Assembly: GCA_900470095.1 (NCBI GenBank) | Contig: UBZM01000024.1 | Location: 77,142 to 141,141, forward strand | Direction of reading: 5' to 3' | DNA length: 64,000 nucleotides | Origin: Hyphomicrobiales bacterium | GTDB lineage: Bacteria; Pseudomonadota; Alphaproteobacteria; Rhizobiales; Beijerinckiaceae | Shown: in pieces, positions 1 to 8,358 of the stretch | How the letters are laid out: every line of letters begins with the position of its first letter | Numbering within the stretch: position 1 is the first letter of the stretch | Notes under the pieces: model-generated | Seen by the model: the letters and a program-made list of their open reading frames with translations, nothing else | Told to the model about the DNA's origin: nothing | Database searches by the model: none | Program-made: the position numbers and the translations under genes

Positions 1-2
1 AT

Positions 3-281
3 GTCGCGGATTCGACGATCACGCTTTTCAGGCGGCTGGCGCGTGGCGAGAAGGTCTGGGAGGCGCATCGCAGCCATTTTTACCAGCAGGCGACCGTCAA
101 CGGCTTCAGCGTTCGGGAGGTCGTGATACAGGTCGCGCTGCTCAATCTTGCCCTGATCGCGCTTGCAGCGCTCAGCATCGCCCTTCCCGCGCTTTGGCAA
201 CAGCTCATCTGTCTCGCGCTTGCGGCGATGCTGACCGGGTTGCTGCTGCGGCGCTTCGCCAGCAAGCGGATCCGGCCGTGA
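3..281 (+). CDS. Glycosyltransferase family 4 / WecA-MraY-type sugar-phosphate transferase, C-terminal end (5' truncated by window)
   Basis: An open frame enters from the window edge and gives 92 residues before TGA. The segment TLFRRLARGEKVWEAHRSHF matches the cytoplasmic C-terminal signature of the WecA/MraY polyprenyl-phosphate sugar-1-phosphate transferases, in which an Asp/Arg-rich loop and HR-HFYQ lie between the last membrane helices. About 45 hydrophobic residues (two likely helices) and a basic tail follow. The family transfers a sugar-1-phosphate to undecaprenyl phosphate, starting lipid-linked glycan synthesis in the inner membrane. Its stop overlaps the GTG of the next gene (GTGA), so the two are probably translationally coupled in a surface-polysaccharide operon. 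The upstream start is outside the window, so the exact subfamily is not settled. Confidence 0.75.
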   Translation, partial: VADSTITLFRRLARGEKVWEAHRSHFYQQATVNGFSVREVVIQVALLNLALIALAALSIALPALWQQLICLALAAMLTGLLLRRFASKRIRP

Positions 282-1201
282 GCGAACGCGTTCTCGTTAC
301 GGGAGCAAGCGGCTTCATCGGCCCACATGTCGTCGCCGGCCTTCATGCGAAGGGATACAGCGTCCGGGTCGCCCAGCGGCGCGAGAGCCCCGTAGATGAG
401 GGCATCGAGCGCGTGGTGATCGGCGATCTCTCCGAACCGGTGGATTGGCGCCCGGCTGTGGCAGGCGTCCGCCATGTCGTCCATCTCGCCGGCCTCGCCC
501 ATGCCGGGCCGGGTCTCGATGAATCGCTCTACCGGCGAATCAACACCGAGGCGACGCTCGCGCTGGCCGAAGCAACTCAGTCGGCAGGCGCCGAACGATT
601 TATCTATATCTCTTCCATCAAGGCTCTCACGGGAGCCTTTGACGGCCATTTTCGCGAGAGCGACCCGCCAGCCCCAGACGATGCCTATGGCCGCTCCAAG
701 CTGGCAGCGGAGCGGGGACTCGCCGCGCTCGGTCTCGATTGGATCTCGTTAAGGCCGGTTCTGGTCTATGGGCCCGGCGTCAAAGCGAATATGGCGTCGC
801 TCCTGAAGCTGGCGCGTCTGCCGATACCCTTGCCCCTCGGCGGTCTCGATGCCCCGCGCTCGCTGCTCGCCATCGAGAATCTCGTCGACGCGATCCTCTT
901 CGCGCTGACACCCGCCTGCCCGGCACGGCGTAGCTATACAGTTGCCGACCCCGAGCCCGTCAGCGTGGCCGATATGATGGCAGCGATGCGCTCCGGCCTC
1001 GGGCGCAAGCCGAGCCTCCTGCCCATTCCAGCGGCTCTCCTGAAGCAAGCGGCGCGGCTGGCCGGGAAGGAACAGGCCTTCGCCAAGCTCAGTGGCGGGC
1101 TCGTCGCGCGCCCCGAGGGGCTGATCAGGGCCGGTTGGCGGCCACCGGCAGCGACGCTTCCGGCACTGGCGCAGTTGGCTGCGGCTGCTGACGCAGCTTG
1201 A
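278..1201 (+). CDS. NAD-dependent epimerase/dehydratase (extended SDR)
   Basis: This 307-residue protein begins at GTG 278, which overlaps the previous stop, and the Rossmann motif TGASGFIG falls at residues 8-15 as expected for an extended short-chain dehydrogenase. Ser112/Ser113 and the Y137-x3-K141 pair supply the catalytic triad. Family members epimerise, reduce or dehydrate nucleotide-diphosphate or lipid-linked sugars. Coupling to a WecA-type transferase suggests it makes the sugar that primes the glycan, like the epimerase/reductase partners of WbpL; the substrate is inference. Its 3' end overlaps the convergent dehydratase gene by 77 bp. An upstream in-frame start at 194 would add a 28-residue extension inside the previous gene and is not favoured. 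Confidence 0.85.
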   Translation: MSERVLVTGASGFIGPHVVAGLHAKGYSVRVAQRRESPVDEGIERVVIGDLSEPVDWRPAVAGVRHVVHLAGLAHAGPGLDESLYRRINTEATLALAEATQSAGAERFIYISSIKALTGAFDGHFRESDPPAPDDAYGRSKLAAERGLAALGLDWISLRPVLVYGPGVKANMASLLKLARLPIPLPLGGLDAPRSLLAIENLVDAILFALTPACPARRSYTVADPEPVSVADMMAAMRSGLGRKPSLLPIPAALLKQAARLAGKEQAFAKLSGGLVARPEGLIRAGWRPPAATLPALAQLAAAADAA

Positions 1202-3089
1202 AATCCGGAATTGCCTCCTCCAGCACGGCCTCGGCCGCACGGCGATCCTCCGCCTTGATGGCGGCTTCCAGGCGCGAGAACCAGCCCTGCATGCGGGCGC
1301 GCCCCGCGAAGCTCGGCTTCGCCGCCATGACGCCGTCGAGCCCGGTCTCGGCCATCGGCTCGTCATGCGCGAAGAGAATCTCGTTCAGGCGCTCGCCCGG
1401 GCGGACACCGGTGATCGCGATTTCGATATCGACGCCCGGCTCATAGCCAGCGAGCCGAATCATGCGCTCGGCCAGATCCATGATCCTGACCGGCTGGCCC
1501 ATCTTGAGCACATAGACGGCCGCGCGCTCGGTTTCTGGCCCTGCGGCGCGGGCATGCGACGCGGCGGTCAGGACGAGATCGCACGCTTCGCGGATCGTCA
1601 TGAAGTAGCGGATCATCTCCGGGCTGGTCACAGTCAGCGGACCGCCGCGCTTGATCTGCGCTTTGAACTTCGGAACCACCGAGCCGACCGAGCCCAGCAC
1701 GTTGCCGAAGCGCACCGCAACAAGGCGCATGCCGGAGGCTGCTGCGACGAACTCGGCATCGCGCGACTGGGCATACATCTCGGCGAAACGCTTGGTCGCT
1801 CCCAGCATCGAGACGGGCTCGATCGCCTTGTCGGTCGAGATCATCACGAAAATCTTGGCGTCGGCCGCGATTGCCGCATCGATGACATGCATCGAGCCAA
1901 AGACATTGGTCTTGATGCCCTCCGCCCAGTCGGCCTCGAGATAAGGCACATGTTTCAACGCCGCGGCGTGGATCACGATGTCGGGGGCAAACGCCGTGAA
2001 GAGCGGCGTGATCCGGGCGCGATCGCGCACATCGGCAAGCGCTCCCGAGATCGTCGTCTCCAGCCGATGCGCTGCGAGTTCCTCCGTGATCTGGAACAGC
2101 GCCGGCTCCGAGCTCTCGACCACCAGGAGTTCCGAAGCGCCAAAGGCTGCGCAGCGCAGGCAGATCTCCGAACCGATCGAGCCACCACCACCCGTGACGA
2201 TAACGCGCTTGCCCTTCAGGAAGGCGCCCAGACGGTCGCGATCGATCTTGACCGAGGGGCGGACGAGCAGGTCCTCGATCTCCAGCGGAGCAAGCTCGGT
2301 CTCGCTCCCGCCTTCGCCGAAGGAATCGAGCCGCGAGATCGGCAAGGCGAGCCTGCGCGTCCGAGCGAGCCATTTGTCCGGCTCGGCTTCGGGCGCCAAG
2401 GCGCTCGAGGTGGCGACGATACGACGGAATGGCTCACCGCGTTCGGCCGCGTCACCAGCGACCGTCTCGATCTGAGACAGCAGACCCAGCACGGGAACGC
2501 CGCGGATCGACTGGCCGAGATCATCGGCGCGCGGGGACAGAATGCCCGCAGGCTTCAATTTGCGCATGGTCCCGGCTTCCATGGCGCGAATGACCATCTC
2601 AACCTCGACGCCACGGCCGAGCAGCAGCGCGGGCAGCGCCGCGTCGCGCACGGCATGCTGCTTGGAACGGGAATATTTAAGGTAGCGATAGGCGAGGCGC
2701 GGGCCGCCGAGCAGCGCGTTCTGCACAAGCCAGTAGAGTGCGATGGTGATCTTGCCGAAATAGAAGGCGCCGTAGAGGCTCGGCGACAGCAGGAGATAGT
2801 CAATCACCAGCAGCGACAGCGACAGGACGGTAACCGCCTTGACGATGTTCGACAGGTCCGGAAGCGAGGCGAAACGCCATTTCGAGCGGTAAAGCGAGAA
2901 AAACCAGTAAACTGCGCCGGCATAGGCGACGAAAAACGGCAGGAAGCTCGGCAGATAGCGCAGATGCTCATCGAGCTGCCAGCCCTCGAATCGCACCACG
3001 AAAACGGAGACGATCGCCAGCGCCGTGACCAGAAGATCATGGACGATGACGGCGAGCTTCTTGGTATTCTGCTTGGTGAATAGGGCCAT
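1125..3089 (-). CDS. Membrane-anchored nucleoside-diphosphate-sugar 4,6-dehydratase (FlaA1/CapD/WbpM family)
   Basis: The 654-residue product has about four membrane helices in residues 10-130, a CoA-binding-like Rossmann domain to about residue 230, and a C-terminal Polysacc_synt_2 domain with TGGGGSIGSE at residues 299-308. This is the full WbpM/PglF architecture. Relatives act at the inner membrane on UDP-GlcNAc, producing a 4-keto-6-deoxy sugar for O-antigen, capsule or glycan-linked proteins. The segment STDKAIEPVSMLGATKR carries the active-site Lys433; the position usually Tyr or Met appears to be Leu429. It lies downstream of the TetR gene (75-bp gap) and could be co-transcribed with it. 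Its last 77 bp overlap the convergent epimerase gene. Confidence 0.9.
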   Translation of the reverse strand: MALFTKQNTKKLAVIVHDLLVTALAIVSVFVVRFEGWQLDEHLRYLPSFLPFFVAYAGAVYWFFSLYRSKWRFASLPDLSNIVKAVTVLSLSLLVIDYLLLSPSLYGAFYFGKITIALYWLVQNALLGGPRLAYRYLKYSRSKQHAVRDAALPALLLGRGVEVEMVIRAMEAGTMRKLKPAGILSPRADDLGQSIRGVPVLGLLSQIETVAGDAAERGEPFRRIVATSSALAPEAEPDKWLARTRRLALPISRLDSFGEGGSETELAPLEIEDLLVRPSVKIDRDRLGAFLKGKRVIVTGGGGSIGSEICLRCAAFGASELLVVESSEPALFQITEELAAHRLETTISGALADVRDRARITPLFTAFAPDIVIHAAALKHVPYLEADWAEGIKTNVFGSMHVIDAAIAADAKIFVMISTDKAIEPVSMLGATKRFAEMYAQSRDAEFVAAASGMRLVAVRFGNVLGSVGSVVPKFKAQIKRGGPLTVTSPEMIRYFMTIREACDLVLTAASHARAAGPETERAAVYVLKMGQPVRIMDLAERMIRLAGYEPGVDIEIAITGVRPGERLNEILFAHDEPMAETGLDGVMAAKPSFAGRARMQGWFSRLEAAIKAEDRRAAEAVLEEAIPDFKLRQQPQPTAPVPEASLPVAANRP

Positions 3090-3164
3090 GGCCGGCGGGG
3101 TATCCCGCTCCCGTGCCGCCTTGTCAACGCGAAGCGGCAGGCAAGGAGCGCAGTGCGCGCGAAA

Positions 3165-3776
3165 TCAGGCCTCCGCGTGCGAGACCTTGGCGCGCGAATA
3201 GCCGAGGCCAGCGAGAATAAAATCGACCATCTCCTCGATGCTCGGCCCCGGCAGGCTCAGGCATTGCGAGATCAGCATCGGATGGCAGAAGGGCGTCATC
3301 GCAAAACGCACGCAGGCGGTGGCGACTTGCGGGTCCATCGGTCGGAATTCGCCCGAGTCGATGCCTTCCGCGACGACACCGCGCAGGATGCCGTCATAGC
3401 GCCCGATATGGGCCTGGACGACCTCCCAGCTCTCCTCCATCGCAGCGGCGACCATCTCGTGCACCTTGTGGTGGTCGAGATAACGCAGGGAGTTGATGCG
3501 GTTGTTGGTGATCAGGATATCCCGAAGCCGCTCGGCCGCGGAACGCTTTTCCCGCGCGATCGCCGTAACGGCCGCTTCCATCTCGCCCATATAGCGCTCG
3601 GCGACGGCCTCATTGATGGATTTCTTGGAGTCGAAGAACCGATAGACATTGGCGGGACTCATCCGCAGTGCCTTGGCGATGTCCGCCACCGTGGTCTTCT
3701 GGTAGCCGATGTCACGAAAGAAGCGCTCCGCCGTATCGACGATGCACTGCCTCGTATCCCGCTCAAGATGACTCAA
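3165..3776 (-). CDS. TetR/AcrR family transcriptional regulator
   Basis: This 203-residue protein has a typical N-terminal TetR DNA-binding domain: AERFFRDIGYQKTTVADIAK leads into the recognition helix ALRMSPANVYRFFDSK at about residues 36-51. A divergent helical ligand domain follows. The first available start codon is TTG at 3776; the frame is closed by TGA 48 bp upstream with no ATG or GTG between. A promoter-like pair (TTGACG and CATAAT on the minus strand, 3845-3850 and 3824-3829) is overlapped by two palindromes, which suggests autoregulation. No divergent gene starts nearby, so the targets are probably itself and possibly the dehydratase downstream. The inducer is unknown. Confidence 0.9.
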   Translation of the reverse strand: MSHLERDTRQCIVDTAERFFRDIGYQKTTVADIAKALRMSPANVYRFFDSKKSINEAVAERYMGEMEAAVTAIAREKRSAAERLRDILITNNRINSLRYLDHHKVHEMVAAAMEESWEVVQAHIGRYDGILRGVVAEGIDSGEFRPMDPQVATACVRFAMTPFCHPMLISQCLSLPGPSIEEMVDFILAGLGYSRAKVSHAEA

Positions 3777-3823
3777 CTCGGTTTCTCGTTCAGTTGCTCG
3801 GCGATTTCGGGTGGGAATTGTTC

Positions 3824-3863
3824 ATTATGATGAATTTCGTCATTCGTCAACTCCATGACGAAT
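3824..3863 (-). promoter_or_regulatory. Candidate TetR promoter with tandem operator palindromes
   Basis: Two dyads overlap here. One is ATTCGTCA (3842-3849), a 6-bp spacer, then TGACGAAT (3856-3863), a perfect 8-bp inverted repeat. The other is a 17-bp imperfect palindrome at 3827-3843 with one mismatched pair. On the minus strand TTGACG and CATAAT, spaced by 15 bp, sit inside them, 48 bp before the TTG start of the regulator. A repressor bound here would block its own promoter. Confidence 0.55.
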
Positions 3864-4004
3864 AAAGACTTTAGCCAAATCTTCCTGACGTCTCTGACCG
3901 GTAGACGGCAAAACTGACCAGTTTGTCAATCCGCCCCGGGGCCGGTAGACCGGGGTGCGGTGAAAGTGTCGCAGGCCAAGCTGCGCGCGTTCGGTCCGCT
4001 TCCA

Positions 4005-5492
4005 TCAGGTCGACCGCACGCGCTCCTGCGCGAGAGCCCAGATCGCGTCGATGTCGAGATGCCGGGCCAGATGTTGGGCCAGACGGTCGAGCACCAGCTC
4101 GACTTCATCCTCGTAATTCAGCGTCGAAGACAGCGTTCTGCCTGCGAGACTGGCAAGAACGGCGGCACGGACGGCATCAGAGGCAAAGGCGCCATGCAGA
4201 TAGGTCCCGATCACACGCCCGTCGGACGAGGCTGCTCCTTCCCGGCGGTCACCGACCCGAAAGGGCGCGCGCTGCGTATCGGGCCCGTCGGTGCGGCCAA
4301 GATGAATCTCGTAAGCGCGACCTGACGATGCGCTGGGCGCATGGGTGAAATCGACTTCGCGCACGGTCTTGCCAGGCTCCAGCACGGTCTCGACCTCGAG
4401 CATGCCGAGACCTGGAGCCTCACCTGACGGCCCCTCCAGACCATGAGGATCCCGCACGGTACGCCCAAGCATCTGGTAGCCGCCGCAGAGGCCGATGACA
4501 TGCCCTCCGCGCCGGCGATGGCCGGCGAGATCGACATCCCAGCCCTCCTCACGCAGCGCCGCGAGATCACGGAGCGTCGTCTTGGAGCCTGGCAGGATGA
4601 CAAGATCGGCGTCGGCTGGCAGCGGCGTGCCGCGGGTCACCATGACCAGTTCGACGGCAGCCTCCAGTTTCAGCGGGTCGAGATCGTCGAAATTGGCGAT
4701 TCCCGGCAGCACCGGCACGGCGACCTTGAGCGTGGCTCCGGCCTTGCGCGCGCCGGAAGTCAGATCGAGCCCGTCCTCGGCCGGCAGGCGAGACGCTTCA
4801 GCGAACCAGGGCACAATGCCGAGGCAAGGCCAGCTCGTCGCTTGCGAAATCGTGGTGATGCCGTCCTTGAAGAGCGCGGCGTCGCCGCGAAAGCGGTTGA
4901 TGGCAAAGGCCCGAATCATGTCGCGGTCGGCCATATCGAGCACGGCATGGGTGCCGACGAGACTGGCGATCACACCGCCGCGATCAATGTCGCCGATCAG
5001 CAGCGCGGGAACGCCGGCCGCGCGCGCAAAACCGAGATTGGCGATGTCTCGCGCACGCAGATTGGTCTCGGCTGGCGACCCGGCTCCCTCGACGAGAACG
5101 AGATCGGCCCCGGCGCTGAGGCGCTCAAAACTCTCCAGCACTTTCGGCAGGAAATCGCCGCGCCTCGCAAAATCGCCGGACGCGAGGTGGCCTGCGACTC
5201 GGCCCTGCAGCACGATCTGGCTGCCTGTATCGCTCTCCGGCTTGAGAAGCACCGGGTTCATGTCGACATGCGGTGGCACGCGGGCGGCGCGGGCCTGAAG
5301 GGCCTGGGCGCGGCCGATCTCGCCTGAAGCGGTCGCCGCGGCATTGTTCGACATGTTCTGTGGCTTGAACGGCCGCACCCTGAGGCCGCGATCGGCAAAG
5401 AGGCGACATAGTCCAGCGACGAGCAGCGACTTCCCGACATTCGAGCCAGTGCCGAGAACCATCAGGGCGGGGGTGGATTTGGGCGCTGCCAT
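4005..5492 (-). CDS. cobQ: Cobyric acid synthase CobQ
   Basis: CobQ uses glutamine and ATP to amidate four carboxylates of adenosylcobyrinic acid a,c-diamide in late cobalamin synthesis. The 495-residue protein has the usual length and two-domain layout. An N-terminal dethiobiotin-synthetase-like ATPase has GTGSNVGKS at residues 14-22 and [10 protein letters not shown] near residue 44. A C-terminal class I glutamine amidotransferase has the nucleophile Cys336 in GLCGGYQML and His433 in GTYLHGAF. The gene stands alone here, without other cob genes. I see no cobalamin riboswitch in the 282 bp upstream. The 140 bp between its stop and the TetR operator contains nothing I can name. Confidence 0.96.
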   Translation of the reverse strand: MAAPKSTPALMVLGTGSNVGKSLLVAGLCRLFADRGLRVRPFKPQNMSNNAAATASGEIGRAQALQARAARVPPHVDMNPVLLKPESDTGSQIVLQGRVAGHLASGDFARRGDFLPKVLESFERLSAGADLVLVEGAGSPAETNLRARDIANLGFARAAGVPALLIGDIDRGGVIASLVGTHAVLDMADRDMIRAFAINRFRGDAALFKDGITTISQATSWPCLGIVPWFAEASRLPAEDGLDLTSGARKAGATLKVAVPVLPGIANFDDLDPLKLEAAVELVMVTRGTPLPADADLVILPGSKTTLRDLAALREEGWDVDLAGHRRRGGHVIGLCGGYQMLGRTVRDPHGLEGPSGEAPGLGMLEVETVLEPGKTVREVDFTHAPSASSGRAYEIHLGRTDGPDTQRAPFRVGDRREGAASSDGRVIGTYLHGAFASDAVRAAVLASLAGRTLSSTLNYEDEVELVLDRLAQHLARHLDIDAIWALAQERVRST

Positions 5493-5646
5493 GGCACTTG
5501 CTTAGGCGGCGCTCAGGGCGCGGGCAAGCAGGCGGCGATGGAGAGGGAGGGTCACCGGTTCACGCCAATATCCCGCAGCTCCAAAGGGGCGAAGAAACCG
5601 CGGGCGCCCGTCGTGAACCGGCGAAACGGAGATAAGCATTGACCGC

Positions 5647-5668
5647 TGATGAATGTCAACATTCATCA
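5647..5668. promoter_or_regulatory. 22-bp perfect palindrome upstream of the aminotransferase (candidate operator)
   Basis: TGATGAATGT (5647-5656), the dinucleotide CA, and ACATTCATCA (5659-5668) form a perfect 10-bp inverted repeat with a 2-bp centre. It lies 3-8 bp after a TTGACC word (5639-5644) and before the AT-rich CATATT (5672-5677), so it sits in a promoter-like position about 107 bp upstream of the aminotransferase ATG. The symmetry and spacing fit a dimeric HTH repressor site. No regulator gene is adjacent. Confidence 0.5.
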
Positions 5669-5688
5669 TTCCATATTCTGTCAGGAGC

Positions 5689-5778
5689 ATGAGGCCTTGG
5701 CTGAGCCGGTGCACAGGGCAGCGGGACATGGTAGAGGCCCAAGCTCTCTCGCACCCAAACCCGACAAGATTGCGATGA
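5689..5778 (+). CDS. Possible 29-residue leader peptide coupled to the aminotransferase
   Basis: An ATG at 5689 follows AGGAG (5683-5687) with close spacing and opens a 29-codon frame rich in Arg, Pro and Ser. Its TGA (5776-5778) overlaps the aminotransferase ATG (5775-5777) as ATGA. The Shine-Dalgarno sequence is better than anything directly before the aminotransferase, so translation may be coupled through this small frame. The peptide resembles nothing I recognise and could be a chance frame. Confidence 0.3.
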   Translation: MRPWLSRCTGQRDMVEAQALSHPNPTRLR

Positions 5779-6926
5779 ACCCGATCTTCTCCGCCCTTCA
5801 GACCAGCGTCTTTGAAGTGATGTCGCGTCTCGCGCGCGAGACCGGCGCCGTGAATCTCGGCCAGGGCTTTCCCGACGATCCGGGCCCCGAGGATGTGCGG
5901 CGAAAAGCCGCCGAGGCAGTGATGACCGGCTGGAATCAATACCCGCCGATGATGGGCCTGCCGGAGCTGCGTCAGGCCTGCGCCACACATTACAAGCGCT
6001 GGCAGGACCTCGATCTCGATCCCGACAGCGAAGTGATGATCACTTCGGGGGCAACCGAGGCGATCGCCGGCGCCCTGATGGCGCTGATCACGCCCGGTGA
6101 CGAGGTCGTGCTGTTCGAGCCGATGTACGACGCCTATGTGCCACTGGTGCGGCGGGCGGGCGGCATTCCGAAATTCGTGACCCTGACTCCGCCGGCTTTC
6201 GGTCTGAGCGAGGAGGCGTTGGCCCAGGCCTTTTCCCCAAAGACCCGGGTCGTGCTGTTCAACAACCCGCTGAATCCGACCGCGACGATCTTCAGTGCTG
6301 CCGATCTCGATCTGCTCGCCGATTTCTGCATCCGGCATGACGCCATCGCGATCTGCGACGAGGTCTGGGAGCATGTCGTCTTCGACGGTCGCAGGCACGC
6401 ACCGCTGATGGCGCGGCCGGGCATGCGCGAGCGCACAGTGAAGATTTCATCGGCCGGGAAGATCTTCTCGCTGACCGGATGGAAGGTCGGGATGGTGATG
6501 GCGGCGCCCAATCTGATGCGCGTGCTCGCCAAGGCACATCAATACATCACGTTTACCACCCCGCCGAACCTGCAGGTCGCGGTCGCCTATGGGCTCGGCA
6601 AGGACGACGCCTATTTCGATGGGATGCGCGCCGATTTCCAGCGCTCGCGCGATCGCTTCGCCAGCGGGCTGCAGGGTCTCGGCTTCAGCGTGCTGCCGAG
6701 CGTCGGCACCTATTTTCTCAATGTCGACATCGCCCCGCTCGGCGAGAGCGACGACACGGCGTTCTGTCAGAGACTGGTCACGGAGAACGGGGTCGCGGCG
6801 ATCCCGGTCAGCGCCTTCTATGCGGAGGGCGCAGTCAAGACCGTGGTGCGCTTCTGCTTTGCCAAGCATGACGCGACACTCGATGCGGCGCTGGAGCGGC
6901 TTGCGGCCTGGAGGAAGGCAGCCTGA
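5775..6926 (+). CDS. PLP-dependent class I/II aminotransferase (kynurenine/methionine aminotransferase-like)
   Basis: The 383-residue protein is a fold-type I aminotransferase of the group that includes kynurenine-oxoglutarate transaminase and the YbdL methionine aminotransferase. The N-terminal stretch VNLGQGFPDD is typical of that group, SGATEA (residues 91-96) contacts the cofactor phosphate, NNPLNPT and CDEVWEH carry the Asn and Asp that bind the pyridine ring, and Lys229 in SSAGKIFSLTGWK is the Schiff-base lysine. The start at 5775 matches family N-termini; a longer frame from 5649 would cross the palindrome region. It converts an amino acid plus a 2-oxo acid, but substrate preference cannot be read here. 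Confidence 0.9.
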   Translation: MNPIFSALQTSVFEVMSRLARETGAVNLGQGFPDDPGPEDVRRKAAEAVMTGWNQYPPMMGLPELRQACATHYKRWQDLDLDPDSEVMITSGATEAIAGALMALITPGDEVVLFEPMYDAYVPLVRRAGGIPKFVTLTPPAFGLSEEALAQAFSPKTRVVLFNNPLNPTATIFSAADLDLLADFCIRHDAIAICDEVWEHVVFDGRRHAPLMARPGMRERTVKISSAGKIFSLTGWKVGMVMAAPNLMRVLAKAHQYITFTTPPNLQVAVAYGLGKDDAYFDGMRADFQRSRDRFASGLQGLGFSVLPSVGTYFLNVDIAPLGESDDTAFCQRLVTENGVAAIPVSAFYAEGAVKTVVRFCFAKHDATLDAALERLAAWRKAA

Positions 6927-6939
6927 GCTGCGGCCGCTC

Positions 6940-8292
6940 TCAGCCCTTGCGCAGTATCTCGACCAGCCTGCCGGCCTTGATCAGCGGCGCCTCGAGGCCT
7001 TTGGCGTTCGCGGCGTGTCCACTGGCCCGCAAGGCTTCGATCGCCGACATGATCTGAGCGAGGGCCTGCTCGGCCAAGCCTCGATCACGGCGGCGTTCGG
7101 CGAGATGCAGGGAAGCCTGTCCGTGACTGGCCATGGTTGCCGCCCAAAGGGAGGGTACTGTCTCGCGCCGGCGCTCCTCAAGCGCGGCAGAGAACAAGGC
7201 GATGGCCTCTTCGAGCACGACGGGCTCGCTATAACGCTCGCCCATGGCCGCTAGCACCCCACCCATCTGATGCTGCAACTCGGCCCAGCGCAGAGGCTCC
7301 CGCGCCCTGTCGACGGTCTTGGCAACCCTGTTGAAGCCGTTGAAAGCCCGCTCGAGCAGGGCGAGGTCCTTCCGGCGCGAACCGAGATCGGCGCGCGCGC
7401 GAGAAATCAAGTGCTCGGCCTCGAGCCAGCGCGCCTCATCGCGACTTCGATCCCAGCGAGCAAGGACATCGGCGAACGCTGCAACCGCTTCTTCCAGCAG
7501 ATCATCGTCCGCGCTGGCCTCGCCCAGCATCGAGGCAAGTCGGCCAAAGCGGACCTTCAATCCATGCCAGAGGGCCGGCGCCTCATCCCGGCGGAGGTCC
7601 TCTAATGCCGCCCGGCAACGGCCGAGCGCCTCGACGCGTAGTTTGCCATCGCCGGACATCTCCGCGAGGCCCTCGAGCGCGGCGGCGAATGCGTCCTGGG
7701 CCCCGGCGAAGGCGACCGTATCCTCGAGGCTGTCGACCCCCTCGAGCACACGGCGCAGCAAGCCAGTGGCCGCGTCATAGCCGTCTCGCCCACCGAAATC
7801 CTCGCTGATCCGCGCCAGCGCTTTCGCCTGGGAGAGAGCCAGGTCCCGACTGCGATCGAGATCGGCCAGACCGATGAGGGCGGACGCTTCGCCATAGCGG
7901 GCAGCGGCCTCGCGATAGGCCTCCGACGTCATGCGCAGAAAGCTGATCGCCGCCCGGTCGGTGCGGTTCCCGCCGGCCGTGAGCCGCTGGGCGACCGTCA
8001 GTGCCGAGAGGTCGGTCGAGCCGACGATCACATGGAGCTCGGCCTGCGCCAAGGCCTTGTCCGCATCTGCGAAGCGGCCGGCGGCAAGCGCTGCCGCCGC
8101 CTCGCTTCGCAGATGCCGGGTGGCCTCGTCGCCAAGTGGATCGCCGAGTCGACCTGCCACTGCGAGGAAATCCTGCGCCTTGCGGTCAAGCAGCGCTTCC
8201 TCGGGAAGCGCTGCGCCGGGTCGGCGCAGCCAATCGGCAACCATGGCCGGCAGCGCCACTGGCGGCAGGCCGTAGCGCACGGTGACGCGCAC
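6940..8292 (-). CDS. Uncharacterised TPR-like helical repeat protein
   Basis: I do not recognise this 450-residue protein. It is strongly alpha-helical, Ala/Leu/Glu/Arg-rich and charged, with repeated segments of about 40-50 residues (for example LWHGLKVRFGRLASMLGEAS and RWAELQHQMGGVLAAMGERY) that look like degenerate tetratricopeptide repeats, in which W..L....G..L..LGE is the usual helix A pattern. There is no signal peptide or catalytic motif, so a cytoplasmic scaffold or interaction role is the best guess. The annotated start is GTG 8292. The frame is open further upstream right back to the RidA stop (8359-8361) without another standard start codon, so the true N-terminus is uncertain. 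It is the last gene of a leftward run after yqaA-like and ridA-like genes. Confidence 0.6.
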   Translation of the reverse strand: MRVTVRYGLPPVALPAMVADWLRRPGAALPEEALLDRKAQDFLAVAGRLGDPLGDEATRHLRSEAAAALAAGRFADADKALAQAELHVIVGSTDLSALTVAQRLTAGGNRTDRAAISFLRMTSEAYREAAARYGEASALIGLADLDRSRDLALSQAKALARISEDFGGRDGYDAATGLLRRVLEGVDSLEDTVAFAGAQDAFAAALEGLAEMSGDGKLRVEALGRCRAALEDLRRDEAPALWHGLKVRFGRLASMLGEASADDDLLEEAVAAFADVLARWDRSRDEARWLEAEHLISRARADLGSRRKDLALLERAFNGFNRVAKTVDRAREPLRWAELQHQMGGVLAAMGERYSEPVVLEEAIALFSAALEERRRETVPSLWAATMASHGQASLHLAERRRDRGLAEQALAQIMSAIEALRASGHAANAKGLEAPLIKAGRLVEILRKG

Positions 8293-8358
8293 TAGAAGCG
8301 GCGCGATCTCCTCCGACCCGCTGATGGCATCCTCCCGTTCCGGATCAGCCCTGGCGTC

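Noticed and set aside
1365-3083. Long rightward open frame opposite the dehydratase
   Set aside because: It is the antisense shadow of a high-GC gene: His/Arg/Asp-rich, no family motif, no ribosome-binding site.
4140-5327. Rightward frames opposite cobQ
   Set aside because: No start signal and low-complexity composition typical of antisense frames in GC-rich DNA.
5493-5774. Cobalamin riboswitch before cobQ
   Set aside because: No B12-box-like sequence or multi-stem fold is evident on the minus strand; only a palindrome that better fits the divergent aminotransferase gene.
5502-6398. Leftward 298-codon frame opposite the aminotransferase
   Set aside because: It is composed of complementary codons of the aminotransferase and lacks any protein signature.
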